Origin: an uncultured Eubacteriaceae bacterium
GTDB lineage: Bacteria; Bacillota; Clostridia; Lachnospirales; CAG-274
Assembly (NCBI GenBank): GCA_947167715.1
Contig: CAMVJD010000009.1
Span: forward strand, 1 to 64,000
DNA length: 64,000 nt
Direction of reading: 5' to 3'
The translations under genes and the position numbers were made by a program. Positions 10,288 through 19,800 of this stretch are shown here, piece by piece. The notes beneath the pieces are model-generated. The model worked only from the letters and a program-made list of their open reading frames with translations. It was not told where the DNA came from and searched no databases. Each line of letters opens with the position of its first letter. Positions within the stretch are counted from its first letter, which is position 1.

Positions 10288-10310
10288 TTTACAACTACTT
10301 TACAACTTTT
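10288..10310 (+). repeat. Tandem TTTACAACT repeats; candidate integrase arm-type sites at left end
   Basis: TTTACAACTACTTTACAACTTTT, matching repeats just after the integrase gene at 29279-29332. Confidence 0.5.
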
Positions 10311-10621
10311 AAATAAAAAGGCAGAAATTTATATTTTGAAATGAGCTTCGATATGATAAACCACTAAAACCTGCAAGTTGCGGCTTGTGGGTTTTATTTT
10401 TCTGCCACGGGATATCAGTAAATCGTGACAGAAAAAATCGTCTTGAATTATTATTACGCATAAGAAGAAAATAATATAAAAAACCTACAAGATGTAATTA
10501 TCCAAGTTTTAAAACTTTAAATAGCCTTATAAATTTTAAATTATGTTTTTAAATTTAAAATTCAATTGACATATTTAAAATTTTGTGTTAATATTTTAAA
10601 TATAAGGCGGTGAAATTTAAA

Positions 10622-12064
10622 ATGAATGAGACAGAATTAAAAAATATTGTAAAAAGAATTCAAAATGCCCAAGCCGAGTTTCAAACAGTCGAAGTAAAAC
10701 GAAGCAAGACCAAGGCGACCGAAAGGCTGTTTGATACCTTATCCAGTTTCTCTAATCAGGATGACGGCGGCGTTATAGTGTTTGGCTTGTACGAAAGTGA
10801 GGGCTTTACCGTGACGGGTGTGGATGATGTTCAGGAACTTCAAAAAAGCGTGATGAATCAGTGTATGCAAATGGAACCTCCCGTAAGAGCTGTTTTTACG
10901 GTTGCGGAGATAGACGGGAAAAATGTTGTTTCGGCGGAAATACCGCCCATTGACATAACGGAACGCCCTTGTTTTTATAAAGGAAAAGGGCGACTTAAAG
11001 GGTCGTATGTGCGTGTTGGTGAAGCCGACCAGCCTATGAGTGAATACGAGGTGTACAGTTTTGAAGCGTACCGCAAAAAGTATCAGGATGATATTCGTAT
11101 CGTTGAAAGAGCGGAAATAACATCGCTTTCCGGCGATAAGCTTGAAAACTATCTGAAACTTTTAAAAACAGACAAGCCGAACCTCGGTAATCTTGAAGAC
11201 AATCAGATAATGGAACTTATGAGCGTTATAAGGGAGAACAAACCTACTCTTGCAGCAGAGTTTTTGTTTGGACTTTACCCACAGGCGTTCTTTCCTCAAC
11301 TCGGTATTATAGCGGTATCAGTTCCGGGTACAGAGGTCGGTGATACCGATGTCGATGGTTCAAGATTTATAGATAATCAGCGTATTGAGGGCACGATCCC
11401 CGAAATGGTAGATGCAGCACTGCATTTTGTTCGAAAGAATATCCGTAAAAAAACCATCGTCGATCCCGAAACGGGCAAACGCAACGATAAAATGGATTAC
11501 CCTATAAATTCCGTTCGTGAGGCGGTGCTTAATGCCCTTGTACACCGCGACTACAGTATTCACACAGAGGGTATGCCGGTGCAGCTCAGTATATTTGCAG
11601 ACCGTCTTGAAATAACAAATCCCGGTGGTCTTTACGGCAGGCTTACTATCGATACACTCGGCAAGATACAGCCCGACACAAGAAATCCCGTACTTGCCAC
11701 GGCGCTTGAAGTTATGGACGTTACAGAAAACCGCTATTCAGGTATACCGACAATACGCAGAGAACTGAAAGAACATGGTTTGCCCGCTCCCGAATTTCGC
11801 AATGAGCGCGGGGAGTTTACCGTATGTTTCAGACTTGGCGAAAAGAATGTGGATGCCGGTACGGGAAAAGATATAATCAATTTCTGTAAAATACCGAGAA
11901 CCCGCCAGGAAATAGCGGAGTATATCGGTCTTGGCTCGGTGACTTACGCAATGAAAAAGTACGTTCAGCCACTTGTGGATAGTAAAAAGATAAAACTGAC
12001 TATCCCCGATGCACCATCCAGCCCAAATCAGAAATATTATTCGGGAGCTGTTGCTGGAAATTAA
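10622..12064 (+). CDS. AlbA_2/Schlafen-like ATP-binding (putative DNA-binding) protein
   Basis: ETVEVKRSK...LSSFSNQDDGGVIVFGLYE AlbA_2 signature; SVREAVLNALVHRDYSIHTEGMPVQLSIFADRLEITNPGGLYGRLT HATPase_c_4-like region. SD AAGGCGGTGA favours ATG at 10622. Confidence 0.85.
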   Translation: MNETELKNIVKRIQNAQAEFQTVEVKRSKTKATERLFDTLSSFSNQDDGGVIVFGLYESEGFTVTGVDDVQELQKSVMNQCMQMEPPVRAVFTVAEIDGKNVVSAEIPPIDITERPCFYKGKGRLKGSYVRVGEADQPMSEYEVYSFEAYRKKYQDDIRIVERAEITSLSGDKLENYLKLLKTDKPNLGNLEDNQIMELMSVIRENKPTLAAEFLFGLYPQAFFPQLGIIAVSVPGTEVGDTDVDGSRFIDNQRIEGTIPEMVDAALHFVRKNIRKKTIVDPETGKRNDKMDYPINSVREAVLNALVHRDYSIHTEGMPVQLSIFADRLEITNPGGLYGRLTIDTLGKIQPDTRNPVLATALEVMDVTENRYSGIPTIRRELKEHGLPAPEFRNERGEFTVCFRLGEKNVDAGTGKDIINFCKIPRTRQEIAEYIGLGSVTYAMKKYVQPLVDSKKIKLTIPDAPSSPNQKYYSGAVAGN

Positions 12065-12402
12065 ATCTACAGACAGGAGTGGGTTTGCAAGTCTCTGAGG
12101 ATGTCTTTGCCTTTGCCGGGGAAAAATGTCGACTTTTAACACATTAAGAAAAGCTCAAAACAAAACTTGGTAGCTTTTCTCCAAACAAAACATTATCGGA
12201 CTCTGCCTGATACCAAATTTAAGTTGGGTCGAAGATAGGTTGAGAAAAAAGGAAAAAATGTAATATTATTTTGCGAGGGCAAAGATAAGACAACAAAATA
12301 TATAAGATTTTTTTAAGCCGCCTTTGACCATTATGTTCAAGAGCGGCTTTCTGTTAAAATAGTTTTATAAAAAAAGAACTACATTTTTGTAGCGGTTAAC
12401 AA

Positions 12403-12774
12403 CTAATCTAAATATATATATGATTGTGGTGCCTGATTAACTCCAAAATCAATAAGTTTTTTAGGAGTTTCATATATTACAACATTTTTCAATTTATAGG
12501 CAAAAGCTTTATTTTTTCCATCATAATAGGAAAAATAGAATTTTTTAGTTATTCCGGCTGCGGTTTTTGCAATTTCCCAAATTTCTTCTGGTGTTCCCTC
12601 TAAAATCTTGTCTATAGTAGCTTCTCCGACGATTTGTTTTTGAGGGGATGAAGCATAGAAAATAATGCGGTCTACACAATTTTTAGGTTTGTTCTTTCTG
12701 AATTCATATTGTTTTTTTCCTTCTAATATTACTTTAGCATATTTTGGTTTAATCGATAATAACATTGTTGACAT
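12403..12774 (-). CDS. ASCH/PUA-like domain protein
   Basis: MLLSIKPKYAKVILEGKKQYEFRKNKP...IIFYASSPQKQIVGEATI, ASCH fold motif. Confidence 0.8.
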   Translation of the reverse strand: MSTMLLSIKPKYAKVILEGKKQYEFRKNKPKNCVDRIIFYASSPQKQIVGEATIDKILEGTPEEIWEIAKTAAGITKKFYFSYYDGKNKAFAYKLKNVVIYETPKKLIDFGVNQAPQSYIYLD

Positions 12775-13852
12775 TAATGTTACCCTCCCATAATATTTGT
12801 TTGAATTCGTTTGGTGAAAGTCTAATTAACGCGGGATATATACCCCCGTGGCTTTTACTCCAATATCCATTAGCTTCGAGTGTATTATTGTTAATATTAT
12901 TACCTTCACCAAAATAGCCATAATAGAGCATTTCTATGACGAACATATGATTATTATTATCATATTGCATTTTTAGTTCATCTTTATCAAATACCGACTT
13001 ATTGCTAATTCTTTGAAGTAGTTCACTAAAAGACATAAAGAATTTCCTGTTTTGTTTAACCATGATTACATCTGTAACAATACAAAAAGATGTAATACAC
13101 GATTTATATTTTTTTGAGCCTTCACCAGTGTGAATGCGGTAAATGAAAATAGGTTCTCCGATTTTATATGGTGGTTGGGTATATTGAGCTCCAACATAAA
13201 TCTTACTAAGACCATTTCTTACGTTTAGCGCAACGTAACTTTGTAAAGTATTTTTCAGTTCCGAATACGGAAACATAGTATCATGATAATTATCATTGAT
13301 TAGCAAGTAGCCTGCATTTTGAAAATTGGGATTTATAAATGGAAATGATTTATATGGATTAGAATAATCTACATTTTTTCTGCTTCTTAGATACACACCT
13401 TCGTTATTGGAGTTATAGCCAATTTTGTTAAATCCAAATTTTGTTAATTGGGAAATTAAAACATCTTGTTTGTCAAACGCCGTTACATATACTTCTTCAT
13501 GTTCCAGTTGTTGCCATTTCCATAGCACAAGGCCAATAGCCCCTTCTCCAAGACGTTGACCGCGAAAGCGTTCGGCAATTTTTATTGTACTTATTTTACA
13601 ACGCATTATTTCCGGTAAGGAGTGATTCTGAAGTATAATACTTTCTTTTTCTGATTTAATAGATATAAAAGCACCGAGGCCATCTTCATCATTAAAAACA
13701 AGTGCAGTTCTTCCTTCGTTTGCCTTCTCCACAAACCATTTATCAAACGAAGGTGTCTTATCATTACCGGGATAGTCAGACTTTAAAGAATCAAAAAAAT
13801 GATCATTCAAATCAATATCGCTAAATTTTTTGAGAGAAAATTTCCCCGCCAC
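12749..13852 (-). CDS. GNAT N-acetyltransferase with C-terminal PUA/EVE-like region
   Basis: KISTIKIAERFRGQRLGEGAIGLVLWKW acetyl-CoA loop; C-terminal KIGEPIFIYRIHTGEGSKKYKSCITSFCIV; overlaps the ASCH gene by 26 nt. Confidence 0.75.
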   Translation of the reverse strand: MAGKFSLKKFSDIDLNDHFFDSLKSDYPGNDKTPSFDKWFVEKANEGRTALVFNDEDGLGAFISIKSEKESIILQNHSLPEIMRCKISTIKIAERFRGQRLGEGAIGLVLWKWQQLEHEEVYVTAFDKQDVLISQLTKFGFNKIGYNSNNEGVYLRSRKNVDYSNPYKSFPFINPNFQNAGYLLINDNYHDTMFPYSELKNTLQSYVALNVRNGLSKIYVGAQYTQPPYKIGEPIFIYRIHTGEGSKKYKSCITSFCIVTDVIMVKQNRKFFMSFSELLQRISNKSVFDKDELKMQYDNNNHMFVIEMLYYGYFGEGNNINNNTLEANGYWSKSHGGIYPALIRLSPNEFKQILWEGNINVNNVIID

Positions 13853-14134
13853 AAGTAGTTCCTCCTTAAAGTTGCTAAATACATCAAATTAACGGTAACA
13901 TTATTATATCTCTAAAATACAATCTGACTAAAGCTTATAATATTAGAAATAAAAACAACAGTTTTTAATAAATAATTTGACAGTTCATCACTATTTAATC
14001 ATTATAACAGATTAAACAGTAGAATTCAAGAGAAATATGATAATCTGTAATTATATAAATATAATTTTAGGGTTTTCAAATTTTTAATTCTATTGTATAA
14101 TATGATTATATAGATTTACTATTGAGGTTGATTT

Positions 14135-14971
14135 ATGAGAAATAATAAAATGAGATTTTCAGATTCGCTAGAAATATATAATTTATTTAAAAATAAAAAT
14201 TGGCAGATAGTTGAAGACAATAAGCATAGTTTATTTAATCGCTTTGTTAACCTGTTTAATTCTCTTAATGATGATAAACAGAGAAAATTATTAATAAAAC
14301 TTGCCAGTGAATATAAAACAATTCGTTTGGAACAATATAAAGAAAAAATGATAACAATCCTAAAACAGATCATAAAGAATGAATTTTCGCAATCACGGGC
14401 TATAAATATTATGCCTATCAAACTGCAAGAAGACCAATATACTGTTAAAAGTTCAGATTTTGTTAGTTATTTAATTAATTTAATTGATTTTAAATATGAA
14501 GATGAATTAGGTAGTAAAAATTATCATATAATAGGTTCGTTTTCTGAATTGAAAAAGAATAAAAATAAATTTCAAAGTAAAGATATTATAATAATAGATG
14601 ATTTTATAGGAAGTGGAGAATATGCATCAGGCGTTATAAAAGAAATAAACGATTTAGGAATAAACAATAAAAACATCATCATAACATCTTTATTTATAAC
14701 ACAAAGAGCGATTAATGTTTTATCCAGCTTAACCCCTAAAATTAAACTGTATTATGGAGAAATCGCTGAATCTCTTTTAAATTCTATTGATGAAAGTGAA
14801 AAAGAAACATTATTAGAAATAGAAAAATTACTAAATATTGATGGAAAATTTAGTCTGGGGTATGGTCAATGTGGATGCGGTATTACATTGATTAGAACGC
14901 CTAATAATACATTGCCTTTATTTTGGGTTGACGATAAGAATAAAACTAGAGCCCCATTCCCAAGAAATTGA
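14135..14971 (+). CDS. Retron-associated phosphoribosyltransferase-like protein (PRTase-CE type)
   Basis: IIIIDDFIGSGEYASGVIKEI, PRTase PRPP-loop-like motif (DDxxGSG); C-terminal FSLGYGQCGCGITLIRTPNNTLPLFW; immediately upstream of wHTH, ncRNA and retron RT. Confidence 0.8.
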   Translation: MRNNKMRFSDSLEIYNLFKNKNWQIVEDNKHSLFNRFVNLFNSLNDDKQRKLLIKLASEYKTIRLEQYKEKMITILKQIIKNEFSQSRAINIMPIKLQEDQYTVKSSDFVSYLINLIDFKYEDELGSKNYHIIGSFSELKKNKNKFQSKDIIIIDDFIGSGEYASGVIKEINDLGINNKNIIITSLFITQRAINVLSSLTPKIKLYYGEIAESLLNSIDESEKETLLEIEKLLNIDGKFSLGYGQCGCGITLIRTPNNTLPLFWVDDKNKTRAPFPRN

Positions 14972-14988
14972 ACTAAGGAGATAACTAT

Positions 14989-15297
14989 ATGGACTATGAT
15001 ATAAATGATATACTATTATTATTAGTTTCAATAAAAAAAACAGATCTCATATCGGATTATTTATTTGAAAACTTAGGTACTCTTAAAATTGCTAAAATAT
15101 GCGAATTTGCATTAGAAAACAATTACATAATTAATAACAATGGAATGTATTCTTTAACAAGCGATGGAGAAAACTATATAGAAAAGCTAAACAAAGATTT
15201 GAAAAAAAGGGGAATAGACAAGTGGATTGTGATTCCATCTAATTATAAAATCGACAAAATATCATTAGAATATATTTACTTACCTAACAAAATATGA
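14989..15297 (+). CDS. Small putative winged-helix protein of retron locus
   Basis: 102 aa; IAKICEFALENNYIINNNGMYSLTSDGENYIEKLNK resembles a wHTH with beta-wing; 17 nt after the PRTase stop. Confidence 0.6.
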   Translation: MDYDINDILLLLVSIKKTDLISDYLFENLGTLKIAKICEFALENNYIINNNGMYSLTSDGENYIEKLNKDLKKRGIDKWIVIPSNYKIDKISLEYIYLPNKI

Positions 15298-15303
15298 TAT
15301 AAT
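15298..15303 (+). promoter_or_regulatory. Candidate -10 box (TATAAT) for the retron ncRNA
   Basis: Perfect TATAAT 7 nt before the candidate ncRNA start (about 15310-15311). Confidence 0.55.
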
Positions 15304-15309
15304 ATATTT

Positions 15310-15522
15310 AGTGTTTTGCAAGTGTGTGATTTCCCTGAAATCTAGTAATACGAGTCGTATTGCGAATGTAATGTATGTTTCAAGCCCTGCAAGCAGAATT
15401 CTTTCGAAAGGGATTTCAAAATAATTCTGCTTTGCATGCAACAACTTAAGTTGTTGCACACGACATACGATGAAAGTTTATGCTTTCATCGTATGTCGTA
15501 GGATATTTTTAGTTGCAACACA
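15310..15522 (+). ncRNA. Retron msr-msd ncRNA
   Basis: a1 GTGTTTTGCAA (15311-15321) pairs with a2 TTGCAACAC (15513-15521) with 2-nt bulge; msr hairpins GATTTC-CCT-GAAATC (15328-15342) and AATACG-AGT-CGTATT (15347-15361); AAGCAGAATT/AATTCTGCTT stem (15391-15400/15423-15432); 22-nt palindrome 15437-15458; perfect 16-bp hairpin 15461-15498; located just 5' of the RT. Confidence 0.88.
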
Positions 15523-15541
15523 TCTATCTGAGGCGATAAAA

Positions 15542-16585
15542 ATGGATAAAAATCAATATATTAATGCATTACAGCAAAAATGCAAAGAAACCAAAAAAAG
15601 TGATAAATACACAACCAAAGTAATTAAATATGCAGAAAACCTACTAGAAAAAGGTATGCCAGTTATTTTTGATCCTACTCATTTTAGTATGCTTGTAGGA
15701 TATAAGACAGAATTTCTATACGCAATAACAAATAGTCAATCGGATTTTTATAGGCATTTTAAAATTCCTAAAAAAAATGGCAAAAAACGTTGTATTTCAG
15801 AACCGTTGCCGGCTCTTAAAGAAATCCAATATTTTATTTTAAATAATATTTTATTAAATGATAAATGCCACGATTGTTCAAAAGCATACAGAAAAAATGT
15901 ATCTATTAGAGACAATGCGAGATTTCATCGAAACCAAAAGATAATTTTAAAAATTGATATTAAGGATTATTTTCCTTCTTTATCAGAGTCTTTAGTTTTT
16001 GATTATTTCACAAGTCTTGGATATAGCAAAGCTTTGACAACTCTATTGACGAAATTATGTGTTCTTGACCATGGGTTGCCTCAGGGAGCACCAACAAGTC
16101 CATATTTGTCCAATCTTTTAACCCAAAAAATGGATAATATGATTTTTGAATTATGTAGAAAGAATACTTCTCCTTTGCGATATACACGATATGCTGATGA
16201 TATTACAATATCTGGTGACTTTGATGTTAAAGAAATAATAAAAAAAACATTGACAATTATATATAATAATGGCCTTACTCCTAATTATGATAAAATATCA
16301 GTAATTAGAGATAATAAAAGCCAAATAGTTACCGGCATTGCAGTAAACAAGGTTATCCAGGCTCCTAAAAATTATCGTAAAGATATCCGTAAGCAGATGT
16401 ATTATATAAATAAATTCGGAATAATAGAACATATTAAATATTCAAAAATTGATTTGCCACCCCAAAAGTTCTGTCAACAGTTATTGGGAAAAATAAATTA
16501 TTGCCTACAGATTAATAATAAAGATAGTGAAATGATAAAATATAAGGATGATTTAACAAAAATTATCAAACAAAACTTGTTATAA
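15542..16585 (+). CDS. Retron reverse transcriptase
   Basis: NARFH (NAxxH, 15914-15928), GLPQGAPTSPYLSNL, YTRYADDITISG (YADD 16190-16201), IVTGIAVN (VTG 16328-16336). ORF track start 15470 lies inside the msd hairpin; ATG at 15542 has upstream GAGG. Confidence 0.96.
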   Translation: MDKNQYINALQQKCKETKKSDKYTTKVIKYAENLLEKGMPVIFDPTHFSMLVGYKTEFLYAITNSQSDFYRHFKIPKKNGKKRCISEPLPALKEIQYFILNNILLNDKCHDCSKAYRKNVSIRDNARFHRNQKIILKIDIKDYFPSLSESLVFDYFTSLGYSKALTTLLTKLCVLDHGLPQGAPTSPYLSNLLTQKMDNMIFELCRKNTSPLRYTRYADDITISGDFDVKEIIKKTLTIIYNNGLTPNYDKISVIRDNKSQIVTGIAVNKVIQAPKNYRKDIRKQMYYINKFGIIEHIKYSKIDLPPQKFCQQLLGKINYCLQINNKDSEMIKYKDDLTKIIKQNLL

Positions 16586-16716
16586 AAAAGGCTTTGTATT
16601 ATTAGAATAAATCTTGTGGCTTTTATAATTAGTGATGTTTTTATAATAGCCACCCCGAGCTAGAAGCAAAAAGAATTAGAAGATGGTATTCAGACAAACA
16701 TATATATATCATAATA

Positions 16717-16760
16717 TACACAACAAAAGCGGCATTTTTATGTGCTACTTTTGTTGTGTA
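16717..16760. repeat. 13-bp perfect inverted repeat (TACACAACAAAAG...CTTTTGTTGTGTA) downstream of retron RT
   Basis: Perfect arms with 18-nt loop, between convergent genes. Confidence 0.7.
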
Positions 16761-16768
16761 AGAAAACC

Positions 16769-16798
16769 GCCCCGGGTCAGAAGCAAAACCCCGGGGCG
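16769..16798 (-). terminator. Terminator of third pectate lyase gene
   Basis: CGCCCCGG...CCGGGGCG stem; on minus strand followed by GGTTTTCTT. Confidence 0.65.
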
Positions 16799-16878
16799 TA
16801 AAAACATATCAGCAACGTCGCACGCCATCACCGACATGGTTTTTATTAAATTATTTATACGGATTTTAGCCGGTGGTC

Positions 16879-19800
16879 TTAATCAGTTGTCAGATACACA
16901 TATTCATATCCGTTTTGCTGGGCATAAAATTCCGCCTGCGGGCTGCTTACATAAAGTATACAGTCCGGTTCCGCTATCATTCCCGAGAATTGTTGTGTGT
17001 TTGTCGGTATCACAAGTTTTTCAAGGGAAGTACAGCCTTTGAATGTGTTTTGCATCCTCTTTAAAGACGGCGGCAATGTTACATCCGTCAGGGCGGTACA
17101 GTTCATAAATGCCGAATTATATATTGTCATAGAAGGATTATCTTCAAATATAACCGATTTTAGTTTTTTGCAGTTTTTAAAAGCACCCGACGCTACCGTA
17201 TTATAGTTTTGAGGAATTATTATATCTTCAATATCGGAATTTGCAAAAGCATCCGATTCAACATAATTTATCGTCACTCCATTCACTTCTTCGGGTAAAG
17301 CTCCTCCCGAATAATCATCCGCACAGTCAACTACCATTCCGTTTATAAGATCGACAAATATTGTTCCGTTTGCGGTCTTATACGGATAATAAGTATCGCC
17401 CGTGGTGGTCTCGGTGGTGGTTTCTTCCGTGGTCGTTTCGGTAGTGGTCTCTGTGGTTGATTCGGTTGTGGTTTCGGTTGTGGTTATCAATTCGGCAGGC
17501 ATTTTATAAGTGCTGACTAAAACCTTTTGTAGAATAACCGCCGAATCACTTGCAGTTATCACACCATCCGCATCCGTATCTATATAGTACAGATAATTAT
17601 CGGTCTCATTTTCAATAGGCAGAGTGAAAGTTGATACAAGAACTTTCTGTAAAACCATTGCCGAATCACTTGCAGTCAAAACTCCGTCTGCATCTGCATC
17701 GCCTATCACAAATCGTTCGTTATCAGGTGCCGTTAATGTGAAATTATCATAAAAAATAATATCACTGCTATTGTTTCTCATTAAATAAGCACTATTGAAA
17801 TTGGGCGATGATATTCGTTCTTCGTCTATCTGTATATCATTTATATAATATCGTATAATACCCTTTTTCTTATCAACTTCTATTGACAAAGTTCCCCAAT
17901 CGTCAAATGCCGATATATATCGTTCCATACTTTCAAGATAAGTATCGCTTACTGTCTTGTAAGGATCTAATGTCAACGGGTAACTCTTATTTTCCAATTT
18001 ATCAACTTTTAAATCTGCCGATACAATAAAATGTTCGGGAGTATACGGAAAATCGCATACATAAGGCCATGCACTGCCGCTGCCCATAGCTTCATTGGTC
18101 GCTACCGATGTTTGATTTGACCCCGTTCCTTGCGTTGTAATTATCCTGTAGTTTCCGAAACTTGAATGGAAAACTTCCGTATTTTCGTCGGATTCAAAAT
18201 CCTGCAAAGCAATAACTTCACCTTTGTTTTTTCGCTCGTATCTTCCGAGAGTTACTATTTCAATAACACTTTGTACTGCGAGATCTATTTCTTCATCTGT
18301 TGCATCAGCGTTTTTATAGACCTTTTCGGCATTATTCAAAGCGGTTTTTATTCTGCTTTGAGAGTCCTCTGTCAAATAGCTTAGATCCTTTGCTTTTATG
18401 CGGTCTATTTCGTCAAGAAGCGCCTTTTTTGTGCCGTATTTCAAGGAATCGATCGCAGAATAAATATCATCGGCAAGTGTCTTATAGTTTTCTTCATTCT
18501 TTTCTTCAAGCGCTTTCTTCCCGTCCAAAACAGCGTTATTCAGTAATTCTACACTTTCTTTTGTGTAGGGAATAGCGTCTGTAAGTTCCGCTTTTTCTAT
18601 TGCGGCTTTAAGATATTCCTCGTCAGACATGATGAATGTATCAAGTACGGTTTTTAATACTGCGGCCGCATTATCCACCTGCGCCTGTGTAGGAGCGGTA
18701 AGGTCATAAATTCTTTTTGCCTGTGCAAGTTTATCCTGCAAGGCTTCCCAATCTTTTGACGAGAAAAACATAGGGTCGGCATTCTCTGCCTTTTTTATCA
18801 ATGCTTTTAATTCATCAAAATCAACGCCATAGCCCGCATAATAACCTTTTATTATGTCATTTGCATAGTTTTCAAGGTTTGTATAACCGTTTGCAGCTAT
18901 ATTGGTGCTGTCAAAAGCATTGGGGTCAAGGCTGTTTTTATTTTCCCATTCATCGGGTATGCCGTCACTGTCTGTGTCAAGTTTCTTCGTGCCATGCAAA
19001 GGCGTATAACCACCGACATCATCGGGTGAGTCGATAAGCCCATAGCCCGAAGTATGTCCCGTCTGCATTGTGCCGTTGATAACATCGTTTATTATCCTTT
19101 GGTCGGTATCATCCCTGAAATAGCTTGCGCCGACATTTTCCAATACCGTATTATACGCATCTTCCGCAGTCTGAGTATTTACGGGATGATCCGATATATA
19201 TTGGTCATTGCGCCAAAGAGTTCCCTTGTCATCGGTAAAGCCGTCCGAAATACTTTCGCATTTTGTTCCGTAACCGATATTTGAAACGCCGAGCCAGTTG
19301 TTTTCGCTTATACTGTCGCGCCCTTCCATTACATTCCCGTCAACGTGTATTGTTGTTCCGTATCTCTTTGAACCCTGCCACACATCATAAAAACGGATAT
19401 GTTTTGCTATTGATGACGGCTTGTAATAGTTATTTACAAGATTTACTCTGACGCCGTTTTCGCCGCCGTAGCCTGCTTCATCACGCCAGTTATAAAAAAC
19501 ATTGTTGCGTATATCAACAAGACTTTCATAGTCGGGTGTGTCCTGATATGAGTGTACGGTTTCGCTTGTGCCTATTCTCGGCATACGGCTTTTGTGCGAG
19601 GATATAAGATTATGATGAAAACTTGCGTTTATACCGCCCCAGATACCGCCGTAGCCGTGAGCACCTTTGCTGTGATTTGAAACATTAAGGCTTTCGCTTA
19701 TAATGCAGTATTGTGCAGTAAAATCCTTGTTTTCGTAAGCCGAAAGACACTCGTCCACCGACCAGTTCACAGAACAGTGATCGACAATAAAATTTGTACA

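Noticed and set aside
15470-15541. Upstream in-frame ATG extending the RT by 24 aa (ORF track start)
   Set aside because: It lies inside the msd hairpin and a2; the ATG at 15542 has an appropriate upstream SD-like GAGG and a normal retron RT N-terminus.
15542-16585. Group II intron maturase or diversity-generating RT
   Set aside because: No maturase/HNH domain, no intron catalytic RNA domain V, no template/variable repeat; NAxxH and VTG motifs plus msr/msd structure support a retron.
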